Under the pieces are notes generated by a model. That model worked only from the letters and a program-made list of their open reading frames with translations. It was not told the origin of the DNA and searched no databases. Positions 11,672 to 24,242 of a stretch of DNA of 64,000 bases are shown here, in pieces. Origin of the DNA: Litoditis marina (Eukaryota; Nematoda; Chromadorea; Rhabditida; Rhabditidae); NCBI GenBank assembly GCA_964036275.1, contig OZ038438.1:992001-1056000 (forward strand). Direction: 5' to 3'. A program made the translations under genes and the position numbers. Numbering within the stretch: position 1 is the stretch's first letter; every line of letters starts with the position of its first letter.

Positions 11672-14600
11672 ATGGACGACTCGCACAAGATGGGTTTTCT
11701 GGGGGCCACTTCGTACGTGATTGGCAACATCATCGGATCCGGCATCTTCATCACCCCGGCCTCCATTCTCCGATGTACCGACAGCGTCGGGCTGTCCCTC
11801 ATTGTTTGGATCGCCTGTGCCATCATTGCAATTCTAGGTATTTGTTATTTGATCTTTTGAAACTTTTTCATAGTATTGAAATGAATCAAGTTTGCTCTAG
11901 CAAACACAGTTGCCCTTGGCGTTTCGGTGTTCGTTCTGTTTTGTTCTAACTATAATTATAAGAGACTAATTACTTTTTTTCTAGAAAACATTCAACCTCT
12001 TCCTCACCACGTAATCTAGTTTATTAGCCGGGCATCGCAGTGAACTTTGTTTTCGAGTTCAAGTCACTTTATAAAAACGACTAAAAACCGTGGAAAAACT
12101 ACAGTGAAAGTAATCCATCATAAAAGACCACGTCAATACAAATAATCTGTACGTGACAAGTGAAGCTGGACTAGCCTCCTGATTTCTTCACAATCGCATA
12201 TACGAGAAGTTAGTAATGCAACTAAACCGGATGTTCAAGCATCAATCCTTTTTTCAGGCGCCTTGTGTTACATTGAACTCGGAACATCGATTCGCGAAGC
12301 TGGCTGTGATTTCGCTTACATCTGCTACGTAAAATGGTGAGACAGAGGTGCTCCGCCGATAAATCACGTCATTGGGTCACGTTTCCCCCGGCTCCCATTT
12401 CAAAACACACGGAACCTCATTGGCCATCCAGTAACGGCTAAAGACCACTGAAGGTGCTGGGATGGTGGGAAGGGCAGAATGAAACTGTCTTTCTGTTCGT
12501 CTGTTGTGTTTGTAGTTTGATAGTGGTACACAGTTTAAACGGATTGTGGACTGTACTGTGTCATACTACAACCCTGCGAAAGAATTCTTGAACATGCCCA
12601 AATTTCTCACGTGTTTTGCTTAATAATCAACTTGCAAACGAAAGGAAATAAGACAGCTTGATACAAACATGTGCTAACTACTCTACAAGAAAAGTATTAT
12701 TTTTATTTTAGAAATCTTATCTGTGTGTGTTCAGGTACTCGATTGCGTTTGCTTTCATGTGGGTGTCAGTACTAATGACCTATCCTGCCACGATCGCAAT
12801 AATTGCGGAAACATTCGGGCAGTACCTGCTGGAAGGACTGAAACAGGTATCGCATCTCGATGCACGCGGTGTACTCTGAATTAAGCAAATATCCGCTGCC
12901 ATCTCATCTCATAAATAAACATCGATCGAGTGACAATTCGAGGAATCCCCGTCTAATCTGTTTGAGTGGGAGTCTGAAACGGTGAACTATCGAAAGGGCA
13001 AATCAACAGTTCATAAAGTCTTACATTTTGAACGCATGAAGCGAAGACATAACTATAATCTTCGGTGGTGATAGAAAAATTCACAATCAATCAAACTTAA
13101 ACCAGAAAAGTTGATAATAAAACCCAATTTGGTTCATTCTTGTGCAATCAATCTACACGTGTCGATCACATGCCATTAACGTTTTAGTGCTTCTGGTAAG
13201 GAGTGTCACTACGTACTGTTTTCATCCTAATGAGCGTTTTCTGGGCACTACAAAGTTTTCCATTCGATACAGTGTTTTAGCGTACACAATGTTTTCTACA
13301 CTGTTTCCAATGTTTTTCAAAACATTGGACGAATAGAGTATGGGAACATTTTCAGTACTATGATATCGACGAGGACTGGGTGCCAATGACGCAGAAACTC
13401 TTCTCGTTCAGTTTACTATGTAAGTGTCATTTCCAACATTCAGTCATATTTCTCTTACATAGTTTCATCGCTTGGAGAGAGAAAAATACGCATCTCTATC
13501 TCACAATCGGAACGTTCATTCACGTTAAAATCGTGTTAAGCAACGTTTGTGCATTTTTGTATACTAATTAGCATTAATACTCCTAAATGTTGCGCGCGTT
13601 CTGCCATATATAACCACTGAGGGTGGAGGAGCTAGAGTAGAGAGCGAGACACTTTAAGCAATACGACAACAAAAAGTATACCCACATTTGTGATCTTTGT
13701 TTAAAAAAAGGATTAATGAAAATTAGCACACATCTGGTCGTTTGATACATATTTACCTGATTCGGGAATCCAACTTGGATGTTGCAGGGCTGGTCACGTG
13801 GATGAACTTCTTCAGTCTCAGCAAGTTCGCGGCTCGGTTCCAAATTGTCGCCACCGCCGCCAAGCTGATTTCATGTGCAGTCATCATTCTCACCGGAATG
13901 TACTTCTATTTTGTGAAAGGTATGTGAAAGTGAAAGTTACACTGTGGACTATCCTGAACCGTAACACATTATTACGTATCATAACGTTGGTGGAAGACAG
14001 GATCGATTGCTATTTCAGATACGGCGCCAAATAAGACTAAAACATGTCTACCGTAAGCTATTTAGGTGCATTAGTTCTGAGTAAAAAGATGAATATCGGC
14101 TTACCTTACTTGCTTTTTCCATATCAACTTTCCATTCTGACACCTTTTAATGAACAACCGTGATGTTCTTTTGAATACCTTGTCATAACACTCTTAACAG
14201 GGATAGCATTGACTCTCTAGGGCTTCCTTTTTCGAAGCAAATCAAAACTGTGTATTTTGCTCTATCCCGCTGTGTTTGTAGTGTGATCCAGTTTGTTTTC
14301 GGTCGTAACTCGTATGTTATGGCGTTCATCGAGTTCAAACTACAACTTAGCTATGGTCATCCCCTAAGCACACTGTACTATGACGTGTAGCGGCACTACA
14401 CAAATCACCTGTGCAACTCATATTGACCTTGCTTAGTTGCTGGATTTTTATCTTGAAGTGCCGATACAGTCTCTTTTGTTCTTTCTGAGACACTTACAGT
14501 AAGATTACAGAACTTGCAATGCGTTGTATTGACATAAATGCTAACAAAAAAGAAACCAATGATTCTGCTTCCCTACCACAAGTTGTACTTTGAAATTGTA

Positions 14601-17600
14601 CTGTACGAGTCTGAGAAGAAATGGTGTCGACTACAACACGTTCCTTGTTTATAGGTTGGAAGTACAATTTGCAACAGCCGATGAAAGGCTCTAACTACCG
14701 CCTGGGAGACATGATTCTCGGTTTCTATGGAGGTCTCTGGGCCTTTTCCGGATGGGATGTTCTCAATTATAGCACCGGAGAAATCGCTCGACCGCGAAGG
14801 TATTCATCCAACTAGATTGAAAAACACCGAAAATAGCCCACGGTATAGTTTGTTTCATTCCCACTGAGACCCATTGACACGCTGCCAAGTCTCAGTAGGA
14901 ATGACTGGAACTATACGAGGGATTCATACAGAAATAATCATATATTTTCTGATTTTTTCGTATTCAGCGTAAGCTACAAGACGAAGTTAGTAGATATATG
15001 ACTATGTGAGTTTTCACCTATTCCGGTAATCGTTACAGCTTTTGTTATTCTTTTGTTATTCTTTTGTATTCTTCGAAACTTTTACAATCAGAGTATGTTT
15101 TTTTCATTTCATTTCCACAGTCTTTTTTCAGAAACGTGCCACTAGCCCTTCTGGTGGGAATTCTAACCGTCACTGTGGTCTACGTGACGATCAACGTGGC
15201 CTATTTCGTGGTATTAGACGTGGAAACAGTGAAATCGTCTAATGCCGTTGCAGCCGTTAGTTCATCCTTTGATGCTCCATGTTCAATCGGTGTTTTAGTT
15301 TTGAACATGGTTTTAGCAACCTTTTCTACAACGGTGACTGTGAACCAAGCTGTCTTTTACTCTTTCGTCAACCACAAGCGCTTTAATGTTCAATAAGCGT
15401 TTTCAACCAGTTTCAAAGGAGTTTTTAGGAACGTTATGAACTGGTTCATTGAAACCCTGTAACGGACTAGTTTCTGAATGGAACTGATTCCTTGCAGAAT
15501 CGACCGTTTGGTTTGCAATTATATGTAGCCATGGTGCAATCTCTGACGCTTATTCTTCTGTACATTAAACTATTAGGAATGAAATACAATTCGTGGATAT
15601 TCCAGCTGTTCAGTCAAGCCACCCTCGGCTCGCTGGCTAATACGATTCCATTTCTGATTGGCGTCCTTCTCGTGGGATCACTGAACAGCAACTTGTTCTC
15701 TGGCAGCAGGTTCGTTGGCTCATTGCCAGAAAACGAGAGCGCAGTGCCGTTGCACTGCTCGAAACCGTTTTGAAATGTAATGCATGTTGTTTTTGAATAA
15801 TTCTACTACAATAATAACGTTTTACTGTAACTGTAGAACAAATTTCTGAATCTGAACAATTTGGCTCACTCAAGTTTCATTTCAGCAGGCAATTACGTCT
15901 AGAAGAGAGGTGTTTGATGGTGTCAATCAGTCAAAATGAAAATAGTTAGATTAAGCGCGGCAGAACATCGGAATTCGAGGTACTTCTGGAATATGGTTAC
16001 TATTCCAGATATATGTTCGCCGCCGCTCGTCAAGGACATCTACCCACCTGTTTTGCACTGGTCAACCAAGAGACCGATTCACCTCGAGTGGCCGTATTCG
16101 CTCAAGTTGGTTATAGAGTTAGCTTCAGAAAAACCACACATTCACTGTTGTTCTCTAATGTTTCACATCATTTGTAGTCTAGTTCCCGTGCGTTCTGAAA
16201 ATAGAAGCCAATTTCGGCTGTAGGATAGAACTACGTTTCAAGTTTGTTTAGTACGCTACAAGCGGTGGCAAGAACTAACGAAGGAGTCTTATAAACATTA
16301 AGGCTTATCTGAAACAATCTGAACACAAACCAATTTTCAACGAACACTCTACCAATTGAAGTTCAGAATGATTTTCCGATTACGTATATTCAATGGAGAT
16401 TGAGTATCGCTTTGCGTGAACCTGATGCTCGGTTAGCGCCTATGAATGCTACGTGAGCACGCTCAGTTTTGAGGTACTAGATTACCTTATTTGACAGCCA
16501 TAATAATAAGGAGTCTTCGAGTCGATAGAGTGATCGGTTTCAGTCGCTGCTGGCCGTTCTCATCTCGTACGTGGGAGACCTGGATGCACTGATCGGCTAT
16601 GTCATGTTCGGCTTCTGGGCTCAGCGAGTGTTCACTCTGGTCGCGCTGCTCATCATCCGTCACAACCACATCCCCGTTCACCCTGAGGCCATCCGGATGC
16701 CGCTCTGGTGGTCAGTTTCTCCACTCAGTTTTGTGGTTACAAATACAAGTTTTGGATTTTTTTGTATTGACGGATGATAGCAATAGTGAGCTGTAACTAG
16801 TATTACCGAGAGCAAAAATCCAATAAAGGAAGCGTACGCGTGAATCTAATTTGATAGAGAATAGCGTGAAGCTGGAGTGGGTGTGATATCCAGAATGCAG
16901 TTAGCTGACTGAAATTCACGGATTCCCACAGACTCCACCCTCAGCTCAATTGTCGGCTACAGTGTTTCATTACGCTGATCACGATTTGCGTAACGTACGT
17001 TCACGTTACGTACGGCGTTGTTCTGTACACTTGCACTTGCAGCATCTACGCGTTTCTGTTCTGTACCATCGCATTGGTGGTGATTCCCATCTTCCAAGAG
17101 TTTGCCGTCACAGCGCTGGCCATAGGCATCTGCCTCGTCGGATTCGCCCTCTATTTTCTGTTCGTTTACAATAATCGATTGCCGCTGTGGATGGGCAGAT
17201 GGAACGGTGAGTATCAACTGCGTCTTTTACTTTCACCCCCCCCCCCTCTGCTACCCAATCACAAATGAATAGTAGCGGTTTGTTATCCCGCTACAAAAGC
17301 TCCTCTAGCGGTTCGGCTAGTAGCGAACTAGTAGCGTGTGAGTCGAACGTTGTTGGTTGTACAAATTACTCATTGTGTTTTGGAAACAACCATTTCAATA
17401 CTAATTCTGACTTTCGAAACTAGATGTTTGTATAGCACGTTTATTTCCACGTTGAGTCTTTGTAGAATGTAGACCGCATAGAAAAAGTGATGTTATTTTT
17501 TTGTTCCAGAAAAGCTAACATTTTTCTGCTGTGTCATCTTCGATTGTCTGCCGGATGTGAAACCGGGTGTTGGCGGAACCCTGGCATCGTCAGGATCATC

Positions 17601-18465
17601 ACAAGCTCTTCTCGTGAAAAGGTAAGTATTTTGAATGAGGGCCGCTGGAAGGAAATCTGAAACTGTACATGTTTTCTGAACTGAACAAGGAACATGTCTT
17701 CGCGGTACAGTCAAACCTTGCTAAGAACTATTTTCCTTCCATTTTCTCATGATAATATTATTTTGTGTACACTAAACATCGAAACCTTTCTTAAGAGATC
17801 TTTCTATGATAAAATTTTCTCTAAACCCCCACTGTATCACGTGTTTGATAACAGTTATAGAAACCAAAAATTCTCGGAAAATGAAACTGTGTGAACTGAA
17901 AGTATGCACATGACTATTAATCTCCCGCGAATCAACTAGTTTTCTTTTCCAGGGTATCCTCAACGCGGCTATCAGAAGACTCATTCCCTGATCTCCACTC
18001 GGACGAGAAGAATATTCTACGTCGAAATGGCAGCTCAACTGGCCTCAAAATGTTGTAAGTTCTCAATTTGTCGTCGTGCACTCAGTCAGAAAAGTAACAA
18101 CTTGTTTCAATTCAACAACAGATTTTACCAAATTTTCTACAAAATCAGCTTTCTGGTTACAATCCGGCAATTCCAGTCATTTAGCTAAAATTCGTAACTG
18201 CAACACATTATTTTTTCATACTGAAGTTCAAGAACTGACTAGGTGAAATGTGACATTCACCATGTAGGAAATGTGAAATTATATTCAAGTTCAAGTTTCC
18301 AGTTTTATTCGTCACATCGCAATGTTACATAGTGGTGGTCCATGACCGATCTCCAAATCTTTTTATCTAATCTATATTAGGCGAACATTATTATTAATAC
18401 TGAATTTCAGATCTGGTTTCAGCGTTCCTTCTTCTCTCGTAGACTTGATGGCTGACGTGCAATGA
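11672..18465 (+). CDS. SLC7-family amino-acid transporter (light-chain type, AAT-like)
   Basis: Fourteen coding exons: 11672-11837, 12258-12336, 12735-12846, 13356-13419, 13788-13919, 14655-14799, 15132-15255, 15606-15709, 16009-16105, 16544-16710, 17043-17206, 17510-17621, 17953-18054, 18411-18465. All phases agree and give 540 residues with about twelve membrane segments. Family marks are the first-helix substrate motif IIGSGIF (residues 20-26), CYIELGTSI, FSGWDVLNYSTGEIARPRRN before helix 7, and RYMFAAARQGHLP. It should carry neutral or cationic amino acids across the plasma membrane. The cysteine that normally links such transporters to a heavy chain, in the loop before helix 4, is absent (QYYDIDEDWVPMTQKL). 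ATG 11672 is preferred because a splice acceptor ends at 11669 and a gtaagt donor at 11565 suggests a 5' UTR intron; reading through would add 39 residues from 11555. The C-terminal tail is long and Ser-rich. Confidence 0.93.
14275..14346. mobile_element. TTTGTAGTTTGATC-type MITE (family A), copy 1
   Basis: About 72 bases with inverted ends (TTTGTAGTGTGATC and TTCAAACTACAA), in an intron of the transporter gene. The copy at 34.1 kb shares its inner sequence (TTTTCGGTCG, ACTCG). Confidence 0.75.
14843..14916. mobile_element. TATAGT...CTGAGAC-type MITE (family B), short copy
   Basis: Inverted ends: TATAGTTTG then ATTCCCACTGAGAC on the left, GTCTCAGTAGGAATG then ACTATA on the right. Short relative of the longer copies at 28.1, 33.2, 43.7 and 44.1 kb. 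It lies in an intron of the transporter gene. Confidence 0.75.
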
Positions 18466-18579
18466 ATAAGAATGATTAGAAGCACTAGTTTTGTTTATTT
18501 TTATTCCTTATTTTTGTCCAGCCATCTGTAGTTTTTCATTTCCTCGGGGAGTACCGAGAGCCGGGTCAATCAACAGGTC

Positions 18580-18896
18580 TTATTTGCAAAATATGCTATT
18601 TTCTTTTCGACTCAGTTGTAAAACTGGAGATACATAACTCGAGCAAGATGGAGAGGTCATCTGGGCATGTTTTGGTGAGACGTCGTAGCAATCTTCATAA
18701 AATTTGTGAAACAGTCTAGATACTTCAACAAACGGCCGAGAACACATGATGCAATCTTTCAATCCTTTTTGTTCGCGTATACCAAAACAGATAAAACACA
18801 TTCCGGTATTTTTCTGTGATCTGGACGAATCATAGTAAGACACGTGAACTATTTGGCTGTTCAACGGCACATAGATCTCGATTGTTTTTTCAGTTT
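18580..18896 (-). CDS. Putative Cys-rich terminal exon, function unknown
   Basis: A minus-strand open segment of about 104 codons follows an acceptor-like site (aatattctag at 18897) and ends with TAA. Two AATAAA signals lie on the same strand 75-86 bases beyond the stop (complement of 18494-18505), which supports a real 3' end converging on the transporter gene. The peptide has a CFIC...CIMC pair arrangement, suggestive of a metal-binding cluster, but no family was recognised. Its entry phase (1) equals the phase of the zinc-finger exon donors at 21504 and 21046, so it could be an alternative last exon of that gene or the end of a separate gene. Chance openness is not excluded. Confidence 0.35.
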
Positions 18897-19549
18897 CTAG
18901 AATATTACTACGACGTCATATTCTCAGAAACCATATCCCCTTTTCACCTTTCAAATCTTTCATGATGTTGCATCAGGCTTCATTTCACATTCAAACTTGT
19001 CGTATAGTAGAGCTAATGAAACTACATTGATACTACGTTTACACTTGCGCTCAGAGGTTCTAGTAACCTTCTTTTTGATGAGCTTCGTGTCTCTCATTAA
19101 CCTCCAAACCAGCTACTCAGCTAGGGCTGAAAGTGTGTTCCCGGTGTATAACAATCACGGTTATGTCTGCGAGACACAATTGTACTTTGTATTATCTTTT
19201 CAGTATAGACTATTCTTCATTTCGAACGTATCTCCTGTCTTTGTGTCGAAATTGTGTTTTTGTCTATTTTTTCGGTCTTTGAGAATATATTGATTTTGTC
19301 AACATCTTTATTTACTCCATTCGTACCTCAATGTTTCACAAGAAATCCGTGACACGATCGCCTTCATGAATAGCCGTTTAGTGTGAACAAATCATTACAA
19401 GGTCTATTTTCATTTCTCCGGTGCATCACGGGAAACTATAGTGTTTTGTGCAATGAAGATTTTTCTCATTTTCACGAAGAAAAAAACAGTTGTGTTGCGT
19501 AAACCAAGCTGGGGCTCTGGTACTTTTCCCACTGCCACTTTCGCGGAAA

Positions 19550-19735
19550 CCTGGCGGCGTAGCAATTCCTGAAAAGTCGTATGAGATATATCATGAGCTG
19601 TTCGCATGAGGTTCTCATGAGATCCTATTGATTGCTATGCTACAACATTGAGAGTTCACGAGTAGCTCATGAGGTATCTCATCAGAAACCCATATGAACT
19701 TTTCGTGAGATTGAAGGGATTGCTCCGCCGCCTGG
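19550..19735 (+). mobile_element. TCATGA-rich MITE (family E), copy 1
   Basis: About 186 bases with inverted ends CTGGCGGCGTAGCAATTCC and GGGATTGCTCCGCCGCCTGG. The interior is packed with the palindrome TCATGA and its variants. A copy in the opposite orientation lies at 24.1 kb. Confidence 0.88.
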
Positions 19736-20401
19736 GAAACATGCCGTGGTTTGTCTTCAATAACTATATGGCTGAGAGATCTCTTCAACTTTTTACCGGG
19801 GACCTCATGAGTGGAGGTAAATTTAACCAATTTGCTATTGACAAGGCACCACACACGATGATAATGGAAGAGTGTAGTTGCTTTCGAGTTATCACATTCC
19901 AGTTATATTGCAGTTTGGAGAAAACTATCACCGAACATTGAAAAAGTTCAGGTTCAAAGTGAATATTGAGAATTTTGTGTGTTTTCATATGAAATTAAAC
20001 TGAGCGATAACCGCCACCGTATTCTCCGACATAGAAAAAAGTTATGAAATATTAGTTCATTATCAATAAGGCACTTGATATTATTCACAAGGATCGACAA
20101 CACGAATAGGCAGCAACAGTATTAAAGCTCTATACGAATCTCACATTCAACGACCAAGAACTCTTTTTGTCGGGTAACTTCGAAAAGCCGAAAAATGTGA
20201 GATTCTTGAATACATGCAAACAACAATTAAGTTTAAAACAATCGGAAAGAGTAATATTATTTGGTAATGTATTGAATGACATTATTCTCACTGGTAACTA
20301 ATGTAACTGAATATTATATTCTCTTGCGCAAGTGTACTGTAGGCAATAGCTGATCGAATGCAATATATTTAAAAAATCAATGTCGAGGGAAATGATTATA
20401 T

Positions 20402-23025
20402 TTAAATATTGAAAGGGAAGGGGATCTGCGTGTGATGCGACTGTCTGATGCAGGCGGACTCTTCGTGTTTCGACAAGTAGCTTCGGAGGGCGAACCGTTT
20501 GCCACAACGGACGCAGCGGTGAGGTTTCTCCCCTAAAAACAACCGGATAACTAATGTATACATGACAGCGGTTGGAGGAGTCTGTAGTTTGATCTACCTA
20601 CTAGCACGATTTCTGATTTTGTTATGTAAAGTAGTGAGATCAAACTACGAATCCTTCAGTTCATAACACCAGACCACGAGAAGGTTCGAGTCAGCCCCTA
20701 GTCTAAGAGCTATAGCATGTGAAAAAAGAATAGATTATTATAATAGTAGTCGAAATTTAAATTGACAGATATATACCCGTTGTTCTCTGAAATAATATGA
20801 TGTGATTACACGACTCTGCCTATATTCACCGCATGGTAGACATTTAGTCGTACTCACACTTTTAAAGTTGAAAGATGCTTCCTGAACTCGCTGCCATTCA
20901 GTTAAATGTGGAAATTTGGCTTAATACTTCGTGTTTGTATATAAAGAAAAGGCTAGAAAAAAATCGATTTCGCACGACAGCTTCATTATTATTGTTGTTT
21001 CTATCCTATATATAGTGATGGAATGTGTTTTAGAGGTAGACGAACCTGAATGAGTCTGTGTGTGAGCGCGAAGGTTGCTTTTGTCGGCGAACGCTTTTCC
21101 GCACAGTTCGCACTTGAACGGTTTTTCTCCGGCTGGAAAGAACGAAATCTCAAAACATTCTCAATTCGTCCACAAAATACTGTTTGTGGTGAAGCGCAAC
21201 CCAGTCACCGGCAATTGTGAACCTCACGTGAATAAAGAAGTTCCTTGGTGAAAATATTTTTTCTTATGTTTCTGACGTTATAAGGGGCCATCACATTACA
21301 TTATGATACATGTCGTATATATATTTGTAGAGAGACGGACAAAGGAGAAGATAGTTAAAAGAGGGAGAGAGAAAGCGTAAGAGGTAAGAAGAGAAAGAAA
21401 GAGATGTTGATAGATGAAGAGAGTAAGAGGGGGAATTAAAAGAGGAAGATAAACATCAAAAAAAGAAACATGAAGAAGAGAAGAAATGATAGGGAGAACT
21501 GACTGTGTGTTCTGATGTGTCCCTGCAGGAGCCAATGTCTGCTGAACGTCTTCCCACAAATGTCGCACCGACATCCGCGGGGACTCTTTCTCTCCTCGCA
21601 CGGAGAAGGCGTCGACGAAGAACCTGAACAAATATAGAAATGGGGATTTATATTATAAATAGATCGATTTTGTGTGTGAACGTGAGCATTTGTGCCCTTT
21701 CTCCCCTTACGTGTTACAAACAACACCCTAGCAGACTTTGCAGTATAAGGTAAATAAATTTTATGCGTAAGCGTTAGCACTAGTGTCGTTTTTCCTCACG
21801 CGTCACGCATTTCATAGCAGTATGAACAACATTCTAGCGACAACTATTCACCTGTTTCAAAATTTGAACTACTCGATTTTTTGAAGAGAAAAACTATCAC
21901 GAATGGAGTAAGTGTGATAGCCGTACGGTCAGCATGATGTATTGTGGTGCAAATTGATGTATTGTATGAATTCGAGTAAACTTTATAAACAAAAGATAAC
22001 TATCGACCAGTTACGTAATCGCAGATTTATTCATAAGAATTCCGCAAATATTAGGTTGTAGTGATAGATTGAATTTGAATGTTCTGATGGTTTTGTTTTG
22101 TAGAGAAAATACGAGAAGAAGTTTAGGGGAACAACTCGAATTTAGCTGCAAATAGTTTCCTCAGTTATAGAGAAATGGCAACTTACTGTTGCTGCTGCCG
22201 GCACTGTTGTGGCTAGTGGCCGGCGAGAGGGTGCGCGAGGCGGGGGACTGGGGCACGCAGGGGACACAGGGAATGCAGGACAGCTGGGGAACGGGGCACG
22301 ACGATCCCAGGGGTATCACCGGCACTTGCGGGATGTTGTACTTGATCTGAACACAAGAATTATAGTGTTTATAAAACATCCGCCTCATGTTAGACTCGAA
22401 CCGAGCCCAAAACAATATGACGCACTGACGCTAACCACTATACAACCCGGGCTTATAGCAAAGTCGTGGATGAACAGTACATGTGTTCTTAGAGAGCACA
22501 AAGTGGTACATACAGTATATCCCCGTCTCTCTTTAAGCGTCAACTATGTCGTATCTTATTACCACATACAGTCACAACAGAATTGCCGCCTTAACCATAG
22601 AGGGTTATGGACATGTCATTATGTGATAGTGTTCGTAACTACCCTAATACCTATCTAGAAAGTTTATACAGCTTCAAACTATCTGCACTCATTTTCACCG
22701 GAATATACTATCCAGTGGTATTTATGATTAGAATTACTCTAATTATCTCGTTTCGCCAACCCAATGTGAACTTTCCGCGCGTTAAACCATTAGCATTCTA
22801 TCTGTGCCACCTTCAACAGATGAATATGTTAGGGACTAAAACGAGAATATCTTTGTCAATATGCAGTTTGTTTTTAGTCATATATCGCGAAGTATTTTGA
22901 TTCATCACTTTTTTCTAGAAACTCTGGCCATTTTGATGCTCGAATAAACTCACTTGTAAATGAAGAAGTATCGGCAGAAGATCTGGGGTGATCATGATAG
23001 GTGGCATTTGGAACGACATTGCTAT
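20402..23025 (-). CDS. Snail/Scratch-family C2H2 zinc-finger protein
   Basis: Five exons in transcription order: 23025-22954 (ATG at 23019), 22346-22187, 21623-21504, 21132-21046, 20532-20402 (TAA at 20402-20404). Phases agree and give 187 residues from that ATG. Residues 1-90 are Pro/Ser/Cys-rich. Three contiguous fingers follow, one per exon: [20 protein letters not shown] with C95, C98, H111, H115; [20 protein letters not shown] with C123, C126, H139, H143; and a CCHC finger, C151, C154, H167, C172 ([19 protein letters not shown]). HTGEKPF-type linkers join them. The first two match the core Snail-family fingers, and FALRSYL...KHEESAC is typical of the last Scratch finger. A nuclear E-box-binding repressor role follows from the family. 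The usual N-terminal SNAG peptide and first fingers are absent. The reading frame stays open for two codons before the ATG, so an upstream exon is possible. Confidence 0.88.
20582..20650. mobile_element. TTTGTAGTTTGATC-type MITE (family A), copy 2
   Basis: About 69 bases with ends CTGTAGTTTGATC and GATCAAACTACGA, in the last intron of the zinc-finger gene. Confidence 0.75.
22368..22550 (-). mobile_element. tRNA-derived SINE, copy 1
   Basis: On the minus strand it has an A-box-like TATAGTGGTTAGCGTC and a B-box GGTTCGAGTCT, followed by ACATGAGGCGGATG. It matches the copy at 45.2 kb over about 180 bases, including the head (TTTAAAG...ACTGTA). It sits just upstream of the second exon of the zinc-finger gene. 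Confidence 0.8.
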
Positions 23026-24056
23026 CTGGAAAAACCGAGCTTTGAACTGTCTAGAACGCTTATTTGCAAATAGTAGGATTAAACAGGGAACAACTGCGAG
23101 AAGTAACGATGTAGAATGAAATATATGATAGCAACTGCACTGTATTCATATACAGCATTAATAGGGATATACAGTATGCAAACGCTTGTGTTTTGACGAC
23201 GACTATGTACGGTATATGGGAATATGATGGCCGGACAGGTGTAGGCTACTAAAACAGAGTGTGTGCGACATGCTTGTCCACGAAGACTGGCGAACGATTT
23301 ACGACTGTTTATAAACTACCGTAGTCAGTTAGGGGGCGGGGCGAAGGCAACTGGAAACAATCAGAAGGCGCATTAGATATCTAGTCTCGAGCCATTAACG
23401 ACCACATTTACAGATGTCAACAGAAAGTGACATTTTGGAACAAACTGACTTTCGAGTTTGCTAGGATTGTCAGAAAACTGGTAGCAATGCTGGTTTTTTT
23501 ACTAGATTTGTCACTACAAAGTGTGATAGATTAGCTTAACTTAAAGTTCGGAAATCGGCTCAAATATTCCTGCAACTCTACTTGATCTCGTTTCAGAGTC
23601 GGTCAACGAACAAGAGTGGATGAGATGATTCAGTGCAATTCGTTCTAGCAAATATAGAATGTTTTAACATCAGTAATTAAAAACGCCAAATCAACAAAAG
23701 TACCAAAAGCAGCTCTGTTTCAGATAAAAACTATTTCATCAGTTTCCGACTAAAAACTAAGGCCAGATCGCTGGACAATTTTTATTTCGTCAAAGGCTAA
23801 GTTAATAAAAGCTATGTTGTATTCTTCTGATAAACTTTACGTTAGTTTTCGCCGCATTTTCAGTTCTATTGATACTATTATAGCAATATTTGAGTTCTGT
23901 TCGATAGAAATAAGACATGGGAGACAGAAAAAACTTTCCGGGTTCTCGCTGAATTTGGCGCCATTACTACGTGCACGTGTGGTAGGAAATGCGGAAATGG
24001 GGCGCCAAGGAAGTAGTGCAAATATTAATATCACTCTCGAAAATAACTCATTTAAA

Positions 24057-24242
24057 CAGGCGGCGTAGCAATCCCTCCAATCTCACGAGAAGTTCATATG
24101 AGTTTCTCATGAGATACCTCATGAGCTACTCGTGAACTCCCAGTGTTGTAGTATAGCAATCAATAGATTCTCATGAGAAGCTCATGCGAATAGCTCATGA
24201 GGTATCTCATGAGATTTTTGAGGGATTGCTACGCCGCCAGGC
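24057..24242 (-). mobile_element. TCATGA-rich MITE (family E), copy 2
   Basis: Its reverse complement aligns along its whole length with the copy at 19.55 kb, with the same ends CAGGCGGCGTAGCAATCCCT and GGGATTGCTACGCCGCC. It contains many TCATGAG repeats. Confidence 0.9.
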
